From Phycisphaerales bacterium (GTDB taxonomy: Bacteria > Planctomycetota > Phycisphaerae > Phycisphaerales > UBA1924), in contig JADZER010000037.1 in NCBI GenBank assembly GCA_020850415.1, positions 186,001 through 250,000 on the forward strand: a stretch of 64,000 bases of DNA, read 5' to 3'. The position numbers and the translations under genes are program-made. Of this stretch, positions 54,645-63,866 are shown piece by piece. Position 1 is the first letter of the stretch. Each line of letters begins with the position of its first letter. The notes under the pieces are model-generated. The model searched no databases. It was not told the DNA's origin and saw only the letters and a program-made list of their open reading frames with translations.

Positions 54645-57600
54645 TTATCCGTCGGCCCACCAGGACAGGTAGGCGATGAAATCCTGCGTATCGATCACTC
54701 CGTCGCCGTTGACATCCGCGCGCGGGTCGCGGTGGCTCCAGAGGCCGAGGAAGGCGATGAAGTCCTGGGTGTCGGTCGTGCCGTCGAGGTTCAGGTCGGC
54801 GAGGTCTGTAAAGAGCACGCGGACGCCGGCGCCGTCTGTGATGACGGCGATTCGATCGCCGTCCTGCGGCGGATCGGGGAGCAGGATGGTGGTGAACGCT
54901 CCGGAGAGTCCGCCCGCCGCCTCCAGCACATCAAACACGCGGCCTTCGTCGGGTCTGGTGGCCGGGTGGCGGACCGAGAAGGCGCCCGAGATGTTCGCTG
55001 CTCCTGACACCACGAGCCGGCCCCAGACATATCGCGAGTCGTAGTCGAGCCAGCTCTCGAGGGCGCCCTCGGGCGTCTGCTCGTACCGCCCGTCGAGATT
55101 CAGAACGCTGCCGGGGCCCAGCACCAGGCGGCCGGCGTTGATCAGGGCGCCCGACAGCGGGCTGAGATCGAAATCGCGGCCTCCCGCGAGTTCCAAGAGG
55201 CCTTGCAACTCCTGAAGATCGCTGGCCAGCGGCGGGAAGGCGCCGCCGTTGCCGTCGAGCACCACGGCCGCACTTGGGCCGATTCGGACGATCGAGGCTC
55301 CGGGGATCTCGAGTCTCGAATCCTCCTCGATGGCCCATGTCCCCTCGAGCAGCTCCCGGTTGCCGTACGACCCCGCGGCTGTGACGATGGCGGTCCCGCC
55401 GTTCGCGGCGCGCACTTCACCGCGATTGATGAACTTCGACGGCAGGACGAGGACTGAACCTCCGGAGAGCGACGAGGTCAGCGTGCCCTCGAGCACGAGC
55501 GTCTCTCCCGCCGCGGACGCGATACCCGCCCCGGACTGGTGACCGCCCGTGACATGCGTGGTCGGGCCGAGCGTGATGACGGCATTGGCTCCCCCCGCGG
55601 TGTAGATCACCGGGGGCGCCCCGCCCGTGAGGAATCGGATCTCGTCGATGTCGAGTCGCTGGGTGCCCTCGAGGAACACCCTTGCGCCGTCGCCGATGCG
55701 GAACAGGCCCGCGAGCGTCAGCCCGCCGGTGATCGTGATTCGGGCGTAGGGGATCGTCGCGGCGTTGATCGAGCCGACGATGCCGATCGGCCCCTGGAGC
55801 TTTCCGGCGCCGGGCCCAATCAGCAGCGTGCCGATGGGGCTCATGGACACCTCGCCGCCGATGATGGTGCCCCCGTCGAGTGTCCACGATCCGAGTGTCT
55901 GTGGGAGGGCGAGCGTCTGGTCGGTGTTGGTGAGGGCCCCGGTGATGGCGATGGTCCCGCCGTTGCGTGCGAAGCCGTCGAGGCCGAGGTCGGATGTGGA
56001 GAAAGTGCCGGCGAGGTTCAGGCGTCCGCCGTTGACCGCCACTTGGCCCAGGTTGGTCCACGATCCGCTGACGGTGAGGGTCCCGTCGGAGCTGCACGCC
56101 ACGAGGCCGCGGTTCTCGAATCGGGTCGCCCGGATCTCGATCCCGTGTCCCGGGACATCCGACCTGATCTCGCCGAGGTTGATGAGCGTCTGCCCGGTGC
56201 CGGTCGAGAGGATCCGCCCCTCGTCGGCGTGCCCGCCGCGGATGAGCAGGCCGGCGCCCAGGGTGATGACGGCGTCCTGCCCCCAGAGGCGGATCTCATG
56301 GTCCTGTCCCAATCCGGAGAGCTCGATGACTCCCGAGGAGAGTGTCTGGTCTCCATCGAGGCCCAGGTCGCCGTTGGCGCCGAGTCGGATGGTTCCAACA
56401 AGCAGGAGCCCTCCCTCGATGTTGAGGGTTGCTTCGGTGAGGTCCTCGACGAGGATGTTTCCGTGGAGCTCGATCGGGCCTGTCAGGCGGCTGGGGGAGC
56501 CGGCCGAGACTCGGAGTGTTCCCGCGACATTGACCACGCCTCCGATGATTTCGCCCCCGGTCAGCACCCAGGCGGCGTCTGGGAGGTTGAGTGTTGCGTC
56601 GGTGTTGTCGATGACGCCGAGCAGCCGCACGAGGCCCCCGCCGAACTCCCAGCCCGCGAGGTGCACATCGTCGGTCGTTGCTTCGGCGTCGATCTGGAGG
56701 GTCCCGCTGAGCATGCTGATCTGGCCGGGGTTCGACCACCGGTCGCAGAGGAGCTCCACCGTGCCCCGCACTTGGAGGAGTCCCTCGTTCCGGAACTCCT
56801 CGAGATCGATCTCGAGGGAGGCGTTCTCGTCCGCCAATGTGATGAGTGCGCGGCTGTGGAGCGGTCCGTCGTTGCCCGTCGCGCGGAGGATCCGCCCGGT
56901 CGCCCCCGGTGCGACGACGAGGGAGAGAGCCGGGCCGAGGGTGGCCGTCTTGTCCTCAACGCCGGTCAGCCGGATGTCGCCGGAGTCCACGATCGTGATG
57001 ACGCCCCCGTCGAGGGTGAGTTCGTGGTCGAGCTCGAGATCGGCGCTTCCGTACAGCAGGATCTCGCCATCGAGGGTGAGCCCCCCGGTCACGCGCAGCG
57101 TGAAGCCTCCGGTGGAGAGCGGCAGCGTGCCGGTGAGCTTCAGCGGGCCTTCGAGCCGGCCGTCCCACATCTCCGGCGCGTAGCCGCTTTCGATGATCAC
57201 CTCGCCGCCGCGGAAGCCCCCGAACTCCCAGACCTGCCAGACCCCGGTGTTCTCGCCGAGGACGAAGACATCTCCGGTATTGTCGATGGTGCCGATCAGG
57301 TCGACGCTCGTTTCGAGGATCGTGAACCCCTCCCACCCCAGGTCTGCGGTCGCGACGGTGCCGCCGAGCTCGAGATGGGAGTTGACGAGGACGAACTGGC
57401 CGGCGTTTCTCCAGACCGTGCTTTCTGTGCCGAGGGTGACGAGCTTCGCGCCCGTGGCGAGGACGACACCCTCGTTGGACCAGTAGGTCCCGCCGATCCC
57501 CAGCTGTGTATCCGAGCCGGCGCGGATGACGCCCTCGTTCGTGAGGTGGTCCGCGCCCATGGAGAGGGTTGCGAACTGCCCGTCCATCGCGATCAGCCCT

Positions 57601-59018
57601 TGCAGGGTGAGGCTGGCGGTGCCGTTGTAGACGGCTGAGATGGAGGCCTTGGCCCGCGCCCCGATTGTGATCACGGTGTCCGGTCCGAGGATGGCGGCGC
57701 CCCGGGTACTGATCGCGACCCCGGTGGCGAGTGGCAGCACCTCGACCCCGCGGATCCCTGCCCAGCCCCCGTCCAACAGGTGCAGGCCGCTGTCTTTGCC
57801 CAGGCGGATCACGCCGTTGACCGTCGCCTCCCCATAGATGCCGAGATCGGCCTCGCCGGAGGTGGTCGTGGCCAGGATGTCGCCGTTGAAGGTCAGCGGG
57901 CCTTGCAGATCGAGGTCCCGCACGAGGAACTCTGAGCCCGGCGGCACGACCACGGTGCCGCCGGTGATCGACCCCCACCCGGCGGTCAGTCCCAGAAGGC
58001 TGCCGGTGAGAGAGAGCACCGTGCCCGCGTTGTCCAGGTCGCCGAACAGGGTGACGGTTCCGCCCTGGCGTGAGAAGACGCCTGCGCCGATGTCGGCCGA
58101 TCGGAACGCTCCGTAGAGCTGTACCACGGCGTTGGAGGCGTCGATGACTCCGGTGTTGGACCACGCGGCGCCGTCCCGTCCGATGCGCAGCGTCGATCCG
58201 GAGGCGGTGACGGTGCCGGTATTCGTTGTTGCCTCGGCGGACAGTTCCAGTGTGGTCCCGGCGGCCGCGAGGACGGTCCCGTGGTTGATGAATGAGCCTG
58301 CTTCGATCTCGAGGGTTCCACCGGTGACCGAGATCGTCCCTCGGTTGATGAGCACGCCGTCGTCGGGTTGTACTGCGCCGCCGCCGACCACCTCTACCCG
58401 CACCGCGGGCCCGAACTCCAGCTGGCCGTAGGCGTAGATCTCGGAACTCTGGAGCCGGATCGTCCCTTCGGAGAACTGTTGACTGCCCTCGAAGCGCAGA
58501 TCCGCACCGGACTGCGTGTAGATGGTGCCGAACAGGGTGAGTCCATTGGCGACACTGAGCACGGTTCCCGAGGTGCTCGTCATATCGATGTCGCCGGTCA
58601 GCACCATGCCGCCGCCGATGACCGAGTAGACTCGGGACGCTCTGAGTGTTCCGCCCGTCACATCCCAATGTCCTCCGAGGAGCTTGCCGCCGTCAAGGGT
58701 TACGGGGGCGTCGACATCTGCGGAGTCCAGGATGGAGAGGCTTCCTCCCTGGAATGAGATTGTTTCGGTGGTCTGCAGCGATCGGATGATCCGATCGCCG
58801 TTGAGCGAGGTGAACGCGATGTTGGGATCCGCGGCGACGCTTATGACGGCGTCGTCCACCAGACCCGGTGGGGCGCCGGTATCCCAGTTGGACCCGTCGT
58901 GCCAGGAGACACCGTCGCCGGCGCCGGTCCAGCTCACGACGCTGAGCGCCAGGCGCGGCTCCAGTTGCTCCAGCTGACTTGCGCGGGTGTTCAGACCGTC
59001 TCGGCCCTGCGCTCTCAT
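54645..59018 (-). CDS. Giant LEPR/dockerin extracellular repeat protein
   Basis: A 1457-residue secreted protein. The N-terminus contains ASQLEQLEPRLALS, the LEPR-type export-associated motif of planctomycete extracellular proteins. The body is made of many ~45-60-residue repeats built from Gly-Thr-Asn/Asp strands (INRGTISVTGGTLEIEAG, WSNTGVIDASNAVVQLYG, GGTVTLFGDLDNAGTV), as in autotransporter-like parallel beta-helices. The last ~55 residues form a dockerin-like pair: DLNLDGTTDTQDFIAFLGLW and DVNGDGVIDTQDFIAYLSWW. Function unknown; a surface or matrix role is likely. It is flanked by two sigma/kinase pairs. Confidence 0.9.
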   Translation of the reverse strand: MRAQGRDGLNTRASQLEQLEPRLALSVVSWTGAGDGVSWHDGSNWDTGAPPGLVDDAVISVAADPNIAFTSLNGDRIIRSLQTTETISFQGGSLSILDSADVDAPVTLDGGKLLGGHWDVTGGTLRASRVYSVIGGGMVLTGDIDMTSTSGTVLSVANGLTLFGTIYTQSGADLRFEGSQQFSEGTIRLQSSEIYAYGQLEFGPAVRVEVVGGGAVQPDDGVLINRGTISVTGGTLEIEAGSFINHGTVLAAAGTTLELSAEATTNTGTVTASGSTLRIGRDGAAWSNTGVIDASNAVVQLYGAFRSADIGAGVFSRQGGTVTLFGDLDNAGTVLSLTGSLLGLTAGWGSITGGTVVVPPGSEFLVRDLDLQGPLTFNGDILATTTSGEADLGIYGEATVNGVIRLGKDSGLHLLDGGWAGIRGVEVLPLATGVAISTRGAAILGPDTVITIGARAKASISAVYNGTASLTLQGLIAMDGQFATLSMGADHLTNEGVIRAGSDTQLGIGGTYWSNEGVVLATGAKLVTLGTESTVWRNAGQFVLVNSHLELGGTVATADLGWEGFTILETSVDLIGTIDNTGDVFVLGENTGVWQVWEFGGFRGGEVIIESGYAPEMWDGRLEGPLKLTGTLPLSTGGFTLRVTGGLTLDGEILLYGSADLELDHELTLDGGVITIVDSGDIRLTGVEDKTATLGPALSLVVAPGATGRILRATGNDGPLHSRALITLADENASLEIDLEEFRNEGLLQVRGTVELLCDRWSNPGQISMLSGTLQIDAEATTDDVHLAGWEFGGGLVRLLGVIDNTDATLNLPDAAWVLTGGEIIGGVVNVAGTLRVSAGSPSRLTGPIELHGNILVEDLTEATLNIEGGLLLVGTIRLGANGDLGLDGDQTLSSGVIELSGLGQDHEIRLWGQDAVITLGAGLLIRGGHADEGRILSTGTGQTLINLGEIRSDVPGHGIEIRATRFENRGLVACSSDGTLTVSGSWTNLGQVAVNGGRLNLAGTFSTSDLGLDGFARNGGTIAITGALTNTDQTLALPQTLGSWTLDGGTIIGGEVSMSPIGTLLIGPGAGKLQGPIGIVGSINAATIPYARITITGGLTLAGLFRIGDGARVFLEGTQRLDIDEIRFLTGGAPPVIYTAGGANAVITLGPTTHVTGGHQSGAGIASAAGETLVLEGTLTSSLSGGSVLVLPSKFINRGEVRAANGGTAIVTAAGSYGNRELLEGTWAIEEDSRLEIPGASIVRIGPSAAVVLDGNGGAFPPLASDLQELQGLLELAGGRDFDLSPLSGALINAGRLVLGPGSVLNLDGRYEQTPEGALESWLDYDSRYVWGRLVVSGAANISGAFSVRHPATRPDEGRVFDVLEAAGGLSGAFTTILLPDPPQDGDRIAVITDGAGVRVLFTDLADLNLDGTTDTQDFIAFLGLWSHRDPRADVNGDGVIDTQDFIAYLSWWADG

Positions 59019-59591
59019 GATCGTCCTCCGTGAGCCCCGCGGGCGGGTCGGAGGACCAGCCTATCCGCCGCACGCGGCGCGGGCAATCGTTTCGATTGGG
59101 GGGGACGGTCCGAGAAGCCCGAGCGGGAGCTGGGCGCGGTGTTGGGGGCGTTGTGAGAGCCTGTCCGGCGGGGGTGGTGGGCTTCAGGGGTCGGGGGCTT
59201 CGCGGTCCGGGGTGGGCGCGGGGTGTTGCTGGCGCACCTGCGGCCGCGACGGCTTTCCGTCAGCCGTCGGCGGCCGGTGCAGGTGCGCCCCGGGGCGCGG
59301 ATTGGGGCAGGCGCACCCGGGGCTCCCCCTCTCCTCAACTCCCAGCCGGCTGCTCGGAAGGCGTTGCAGACCCGCGGCATCCGACGGCTGTTCGGCGCGG
59401 GCGTGTTCGGGACCAAACCGGCGCGGGCCCAGCGGGACCGTCCGGGCACGGGGCAGGCCGCTCGGGGCGGGGTCAACGACTCCCCTCGGACCCCGCCCCG
59501 GGAACGGCCGGCCTGTCCTCCCCTCCCAGATCCGGCTCGGCAGCTGCGTTCGGCCTCCGTGCTGCGCGGCGGGGGGTGGCTCCCGCGCGGT
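59019..59591. other. Non-coding region with long bulged hairpin
   Basis: No convincing gene in 573 bases. At 59231-59289 a long inverted repeat can fold into a 23-bp stem: 59231-59241 with 59279-59289 (11 bp), 59242-59246 with 59271-59275 and 59247-59253 with 59263-59269, leaving bulges of three and one bases on the 3' side and a nine-base loop. A G7 tract lies at 59098-59104 without a nearby -35 box. The rest is GC-rich and featureless. Confidence 0.7.
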
Positions 59592-59918
59592 CTATGCGTC
59601 GAGCGCCCCGCGGATATCGTCGATCAGCGATTGGGTGGCGGACTTGACGGCGGGGCTGATCGTCGCGTTCGGGAGGTTGATATGGGTCTCCAGGTCGTTG
59701 AGCAGCTCCTCGAATTCCTGCTGCGCTGTGATTCCGGTGAGCGGGGGCAGGCCGTTGGTCTCGAACGCCGTCCTGACGGTGTCGACGGCGGTCTGGCCCC
59801 CGTCGCCCCAGTCCAGGGTGCCGCAGTCTCCTCCGAACTGCTGGTACAACTCGCACAGCAGCGACCGGAAGAGGATGATCCAATCATCAGCCGGTGCCTT
59901 CGAGAGGCGATTTCCCAT
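59592..59918 (-). CDS. Small hypothetical protein
   Basis: A 108-residue soluble protein starting MGNRLSKAPADDWIILFRSL, mostly helical by eye, with two cysteines (CELYQQFGGDCG) and an acidic C-terminal half (FEELLNDLETHINLPN, IDDIRGALDA). GGAGG eight bases before ATG 59918 supports the start. It is divergent from the sigma-like gene at 60038, with 119 bases between the starts. I do not recognise the family; a partner role for the adjacent sigma factor is only a guess. Confidence 0.6.
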   Translation of the reverse strand: MGNRLSKAPADDWIILFRSLLCELYQQFGGDCGTLDWGDGGQTAVDTVRTAFETNGLPPLTGITAQQEFEELLNDLETHINLPNATISPAVKSATQSLIDDIRGALDA

Positions 59919-60037
59919 CGGTCCAGCCTCCATGCCCGGCGAAGGGGCGCGGTTTCTCTCGCACCCTCCGCTACACTGGTCGCCTCAGCACACGATGTGT
60001 GAGGCATGTTCTCAGTATTTCCCTTTCGGGTGTTTCG

Positions 60038-60580
60038 ATGCTGCACTCCCGACAAGCTATTGCGGACTTTGTTCTCCGGCAGGAGCCGCGGATCCGGGAG
60101 CTGGCCCGTCGGAAGCTCTCGGCGCAGGTGCGGTCGGCGTTCGGGAGCGACGATGTGTTCTCGACGATCGTGCGTCGGCTGGACGCGCTGGCGGCGGCGG
60201 GCCAGGTGCGGGCCGAGTCGGAGGCGCAGCTGTGGGCGTTGATCCGGGGGATTGTCGAGAATGTGGTGCTGCAGCGCCTTCGTCTGATCGAGTCCACCTC
60301 GTGCCGCTCCGGGGAGGACGCGGAGTTCTGGTCGATGGTGAGCGCCGACCTGCGGCGTACCTCGGACGACACGGGGGCGTTCGTGCTGATCTTTCGGATG
60401 CTTGCGACGCTGACCGACAACGAGGAGCGTCAGATTTTCACGCTCCGTCTGCGTGGGGTGTCGCACAAGGTGATTGGGCAGCAGGTCGGGTGCTCGGCGG
60501 AGGCGGCCCGGCAGCGTTGGAGCACGATCATGGAATCGCTGCGTCGGCGGGACTGGGAGACCCAGGATGAGCGGAGCTAG
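60038..60580 (+). CDS. ECF-like sigma factor
   Basis: A 180-residue sigma-70-type factor, more divergent than that at 53763. Region 2 covers LARRKLSAQVRSAFGSDDVF and LWALIRGIVENVVLQRLRLI; region 4 covers LTDNEERQIFTLRLRGVSHK and IGQQVGCSAEAARQRWSTIM. It overlaps the following kinase gene by 14 bases, the same sigma-then-kinase order as the pair at 54371-51182. ATG 60038 is used because the conserved region starts there; longer frames upstream contain no family sequence. Confidence 0.8.
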   Translation: MLHSRQAIADFVLRQEPRIRELARRKLSAQVRSAFGSDDVFSTIVRRLDALAAAGQVRAESEAQLWALIRGIVENVVLQRLRLIESTSCRSGEDAEFWSMVSADLRRTSDDTGAFVLIFRMLATLTDNEERQIFTLRLRGVSHKVIGQQVGCSAEAARQRWSTIMESLRRRDWETQDERS

Positions 60581-62189
60581 CGGCCCGCGCCCGGTCGAGG
60601 ATGTGTATTCGAGCATCCTCGTCGATATCGCGGCGTCGGCTCGGGTTGCGCCGAGGATCGTGCCGGAGGACTTCGGGCCCGACGGGCGGTACCGGCTCGA
60701 CGAGCTTGTGGGGATCGGGCGGGACTCGCATGTGTACCGTGCGGTGGACCGGCACCTGTCGCGTCCGGATGTGCCGGCGGTGGTGGCCATCAAGATCCGG
60801 GCCTCGGGGGCCGAGGCGCGGACCGAGGCTCTCGTCGGGCGGAGCGTGGTCCACGACCATGTGGTCCGCGTCATCGACCACGGGCGGGACGGCGACGGCG
60901 CGGCGTATGTGGTGCAGGAGTACATCGACGGCGGCGACCTGACGGAGCTGTCCCTGCCGCTGGATCCTCGGGAGAGCGCCCGCCTGATGGTGGCGATCGC
61001 CCGGGGCCTTCAGGCGCTGCACTCGGCGGGCAATATCCACGGCGACCTCAAGCCTTCGAACATCCTTCGGACCGGCTCGGGCGTGCCGAAGATCACCGAC
61101 TTTGACCTGGCGGTCGCCGGCGACCTCGACCCGGGTCCGCGCGGTGGCAACCTGGCGTTCATGGCGCCGGAGCGTGTGCTGGACGCGCAGACGCTGCCGT
61201 CGCCGCTGGCGGACATCTATGCGTTGGGGGGGCTGCTGCACTTCTTCCTGACGGGTCGCCCGGCGCTGGGGGAGACGGGCGAGCAGATCCTCGGGGCGCA
61301 CCGGGCGGGGCGTGTTCCGGATCTTGAGGGTGTTGACCGCGACCTGCGGGCGATCTGCCTCCGGGCCCTCGCGCCCGACGCCGCGGACCGCTACCGGTCG
61401 GCCGAGGCGTTCGCCGACGATCTGTCGTCGTGGCTCGGCCATCGCCCCCTGGGTTGGACGCGTTGCTCGCCGTCGCGTCGGACGGCGCTGCTGGTCCGGC
61501 GGCACCCGGTGGGGTTTGTCGTGGGGGCGCTGGCGTTGTTGTCGCTGGGGGCGACGGCGGCGCTGGCGTTCTCGCTCGCGACTCGGGAGATCGAGGCCGA
61601 GCGGCGCGCGGTGGCGATGACCCGCGCGGATATTGATCGGCTCAACGCCCGGTCGCGTAGCGCGATCGAGCGGTTCATCCGTTCGGGCGCGGCGTCGGGC
61701 GGGGCCGAGTCGGGGCCGTCGATCTTCGTGGGGTTGGTTTGGGTGGACTGGCTGGCGGACACTCCGATCCTGGGCGACGCGGGGCCGACGCTCGCGCGCG
61801 ACGAGCGCATCCGGAGCTTGACCAGGCTGCGGGAGCACTACGCTGGGGCGGGGCAGACGGGGTCGCTGGGTGATTCCATCGCGGCTTACTCGCTGGCGTA
61901 TTCCTATCTTGAGATGGCCGACACCGAGCGTGCCCGCGGGGAGTTGGACGCCGTGGCCTCGGGAGCGCTGGGTCTGCTGGGGCCGGACGACGACATGCGC
62001 CGGGCGGTCGACGGGCTGGAGGCGGTCTGGGCGTATCAGGAGGCGCGGGGGTCCGACGGCGCCGACGCCGCGGGCATGGTCGCCGAGCTGCGCCGGATCC
62101 AGACCGACCTGCGTCGCCTGGACGGCAAGCACTCGGTCGGGCGGTTGATCGATCGGACGCTCTCGCCCGCGGAGCGGCCAGGCCGCTGA
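60567..62189 (+). CDS. Ser/Thr kinase with atypical catalytic motifs
   Basis: A 540-residue membrane protein. The kinase domain keeps the Gly loop LVGIGRDSHVYRA, the ATP lysine in VVAIKI (Lys76), the catalytic Asp in IHGDLKPSNIL (Asp160) and MAPERV. But HRD is HGD and DFG is DFD (178-180), so it may be slow or regulatory. A transmembrane helix (GFVVGALALLSLGATAALAF) precedes a ~200-residue C-terminal helical domain (SLAYSYLEMADTERARGELD). It overlaps the sigma gene by 14 bases and is coupled to it. Confidence 0.87.
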   Translation: MSGASGPRPVEDVYSSILVDIAASARVAPRIVPEDFGPDGRYRLDELVGIGRDSHVYRAVDRHLSRPDVPAVVAIKIRASGAEARTEALVGRSVVHDHVVRVIDHGRDGDGAAYVVQEYIDGGDLTELSLPLDPRESARLMVAIARGLQALHSAGNIHGDLKPSNILRTGSGVPKITDFDLAVAGDLDPGPRGGNLAFMAPERVLDAQTLPSPLADIYALGGLLHFFLTGRPALGETGEQILGAHRAGRVPDLEGVDRDLRAICLRALAPDAADRYRSAEAFADDLSSWLGHRPLGWTRCSPSRRTALLVRRHPVGFVVGALALLSLGATAALAFSLATREIEAERRAVAMTRADIDRLNARSRSAIERFIRSGAASGGAESGPSIFVGLVWVDWLADTPILGDAGPTLARDERIRSLTRLREHYAGAGQTGSLGDSIAAYSLAYSYLEMADTERARGELDAVASGALGLLGPDDDMRRAVDGLEAVWAYQEARGSDGADAAGMVAELRRIQTDLRRLDGKHSVGRLIDRTLSPAERPGR

Positions 62190-62243
62190 CTGACCATCCA
62201 GGCCGCCGGCGAGCGGGCGGGGGCTGTGTTGTACGATGGGTGC

Positions 62244-63167
62244 ATGACACACCCAGGCCGCAGGCTCGTCATCGCGGGGGGGAGCGGGTTTCTGGGCCGC
62301 TCGCTGGCGGCCTGGATGGCCGGTCGCGGCTGGGAGGTCACGGTGCTGTCGCGGCACCCTCCCCGCGAGCCCGGGCCGTGGTCGCACGAGGTGTGGAGCG
62401 CGGGCGTGGCGGGGGCGTGGGTGGAGCGGCTGGACGGCGCCGCCGCCGTGGTCAACCTCGCGGGCCGGACGGTCGATTGCGTCAAGACGCCCGACCATCA
62501 GGACGAGATCGTGCGTTCGCGGGTGGAGTCGACGCTGGCGCTCGGGCGGGCGATGAGGGCGATCAAGAGCCCGCCGCGGGTCTGGGTGCAGATGTCCACG
62601 GCCCACATCTACGGCGACCCGCCGGAGGCGCGGATCACGGAGGGTTCGGCGTTCGGCGTCGGGCTGGCGCCGACGGTCGGTCGGGCGTGGGAGGAGGCCT
62701 TCGCGCAGTCGGTGCTCCCGGCCCAGCGCGCGGTGGTTCTCCGCACGAGCTTCGTGCTGGGGCGCGGGGGAGGGGCGCTGCGGCGTCTGGCCTTGCTCGC
62801 CCGCCTGGGGCTCGGCGGGCGTGTGGGGCACGGGCGTCAGGGGATGAGCTGGATCCACGGGCGCGACATGGACCGCATCTTTGAGCGCGCGATCACGGAC
62901 GACGGCATGCGCGGCGCCTACATCGCGAGCGCCCCCAACCCCGTGAGCCAGGCCGAGTTCATGCGCCGGCTGCGGCGTGCGCTCCGCGTGCCGATCGGCC
63001 TGCCCGCCCCCGGTCCGCTCGTCCGCCTCGGGGCCCCGCTGGTGATGCGGACCGACCCCGATCTGGCGCTGTACGGGCGGTACTGCCTGCCCGAGCGCCT
63101 GCTGGGCGAGGGGTTCGGGTTCGAGTTCGCGGAGCTGGGGCCGGCGCTGGCCGATGTGTGCGCGTGA
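62244..63167 (+). CDS. NAD(P)-dependent epimerase, TIGR01777/SDR39U1 family
   Basis: A 307-residue short-chain-dehydrogenase-like protein. The Rossmann motif is [24 protein letters not shown] and [10 protein letters not shown] correspond to the family signatures VxLAG and SAxGxYG, the latter altered (Ala-His-Ile-Tyr). [18 protein letters not shown] and the C-terminal DUF1731-like [14 protein letters not shown] complete the fold. The reaction is not known; plant and bacterial homologues are linked to cell division. A decayed copy of the 3' end lies at 54487-54608. Confidence 0.88.
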   Translation: MTHPGRRLVIAGGSGFLGRSLAAWMAGRGWEVTVLSRHPPREPGPWSHEVWSAGVAGAWVERLDGAAAVVNLAGRTVDCVKTPDHQDEIVRSRVESTLALGRAMRAIKSPPRVWVQMSTAHIYGDPPEARITEGSAFGVGLAPTVGRAWEEAFAQSVLPAQRAVVLRTSFVLGRGGGALRRLALLARLGLGGRVGHGRQGMSWIHGRDMDRIFERAITDDGMRGAYIASAPNPVSQAEFMRRLRRALRVPIGLPAPGPLVRLGAPLVMRTDPDLALYGRYCLPERLLGEGFGFEFAELGPALADVCA

Positions 63168-63273
63168 CCGGCGGGGCGGTTTTCGGGCTTTGGGGGCGGC
63201 GTTTCTGGGCACGCGCCAGGCCGCCGATCGAACCCCGAGGCCCGCCGCGCCGGCCGCCCCTATGCTCCCGGCC

Positions 63274-63801
63274 ATGTCGCTCCTGCCCTATCGGATCGCC
63301 TGCCTCTGCGACCTGCGCGACGAGCGGGGGCGGGTGCTGCTGCTGCACAGGCTGAAGGCCCCGAACAAGGACCTGTACTCGCCGATCGGCGGCAAGCTGG
63401 ATATGGAATCGGGGGAGTCGCCGGCGCAGTGCGCGCAGCGGGAGATCCGGGAGGAGGCGGGGATCGAGGTGCCGATCGATCGGCTGCACCTGGTCGGCAT
63501 GATCTCCGAGGCGGGGTACGAGGGGTCGGGGCACTGGCTGCTGTTCTATTACCGCGTGCTGGGTCCGGTGGAGGTGGAGGCGGGGCAGATGAACGAGGGG
63601 CGTTTGGAGTGGCACGAGCCGGGGGCGATCGACGGGCTGAACCTGCCCGAGTCGGACCGGAAGGTGATCTGGCCGCTGGTGCGCCGTGCCGAGGCGCGGC
63701 GGGAGGGGGCGCTGCCCGGGTTCTTCGCGGTGCATATCGACTGCACGGGGCCCGAGATGGCGTGGACGGTCGAGCAGGAAGAACCGGCGCGGGGCGGGTG
63801 A
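63274..63801 (+). CDS. Nudix hydrolase
   Basis: A 175-residue pyrophosphohydrolase. The Nudix box is GGKLDMESGESPAQCAQ followed by REIREEAGI; the catalytic REUxEExGU core is intact, but the first Gly and Glu are two residues further apart than the consensus, a variant seen in one subgroup. Likely substrates are nucleoside di- or triphosphate derivatives, perhaps oxidised ones. Start ATG 63274; an ATG four codons earlier is also open. There is no clear Shine-Dalgarno. It lies 106 bases after the epimerase gene. Confidence 0.85.
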   Translation: MSLLPYRIACLCDLRDERGRVLLLHRLKAPNKDLYSPIGGKLDMESGESPAQCAQREIREEAGIEVPIDRLHLVGMISEAGYEGSGHWLLFYYRVLGPVEVEAGQMNEGRLEWHEPGAIDGLNLPESDRKVIWPLVRRAEARREGALPGFFAVHIDCTGPEMAWTVEQEEPARGG

Positions 63802-63854
63802 GGGGCGGGCCGGTGAGGCGAATCGCGGGGTGAATCGCCTTGGGGGCGCTTCCG

Positions 63855-63860
63855 TATACT
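63855..63860 (+). promoter_or_regulatory. -10 box of a possibly leaderless gene
   Basis: TATACT ends six bases before the ATG at 63867, placing the expected transcription start at the start codon. The -35 region is weak (GAATCG, 63832-63837). Confidence 0.5.
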
Positions 63861-63866
63861 TGGGGT

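Noticed and set aside
59098-59104. Seven-G tract as a third phase-variable promoter
   Set aside because: No TTGACA-like box within reach and no gene start at a matching distance.
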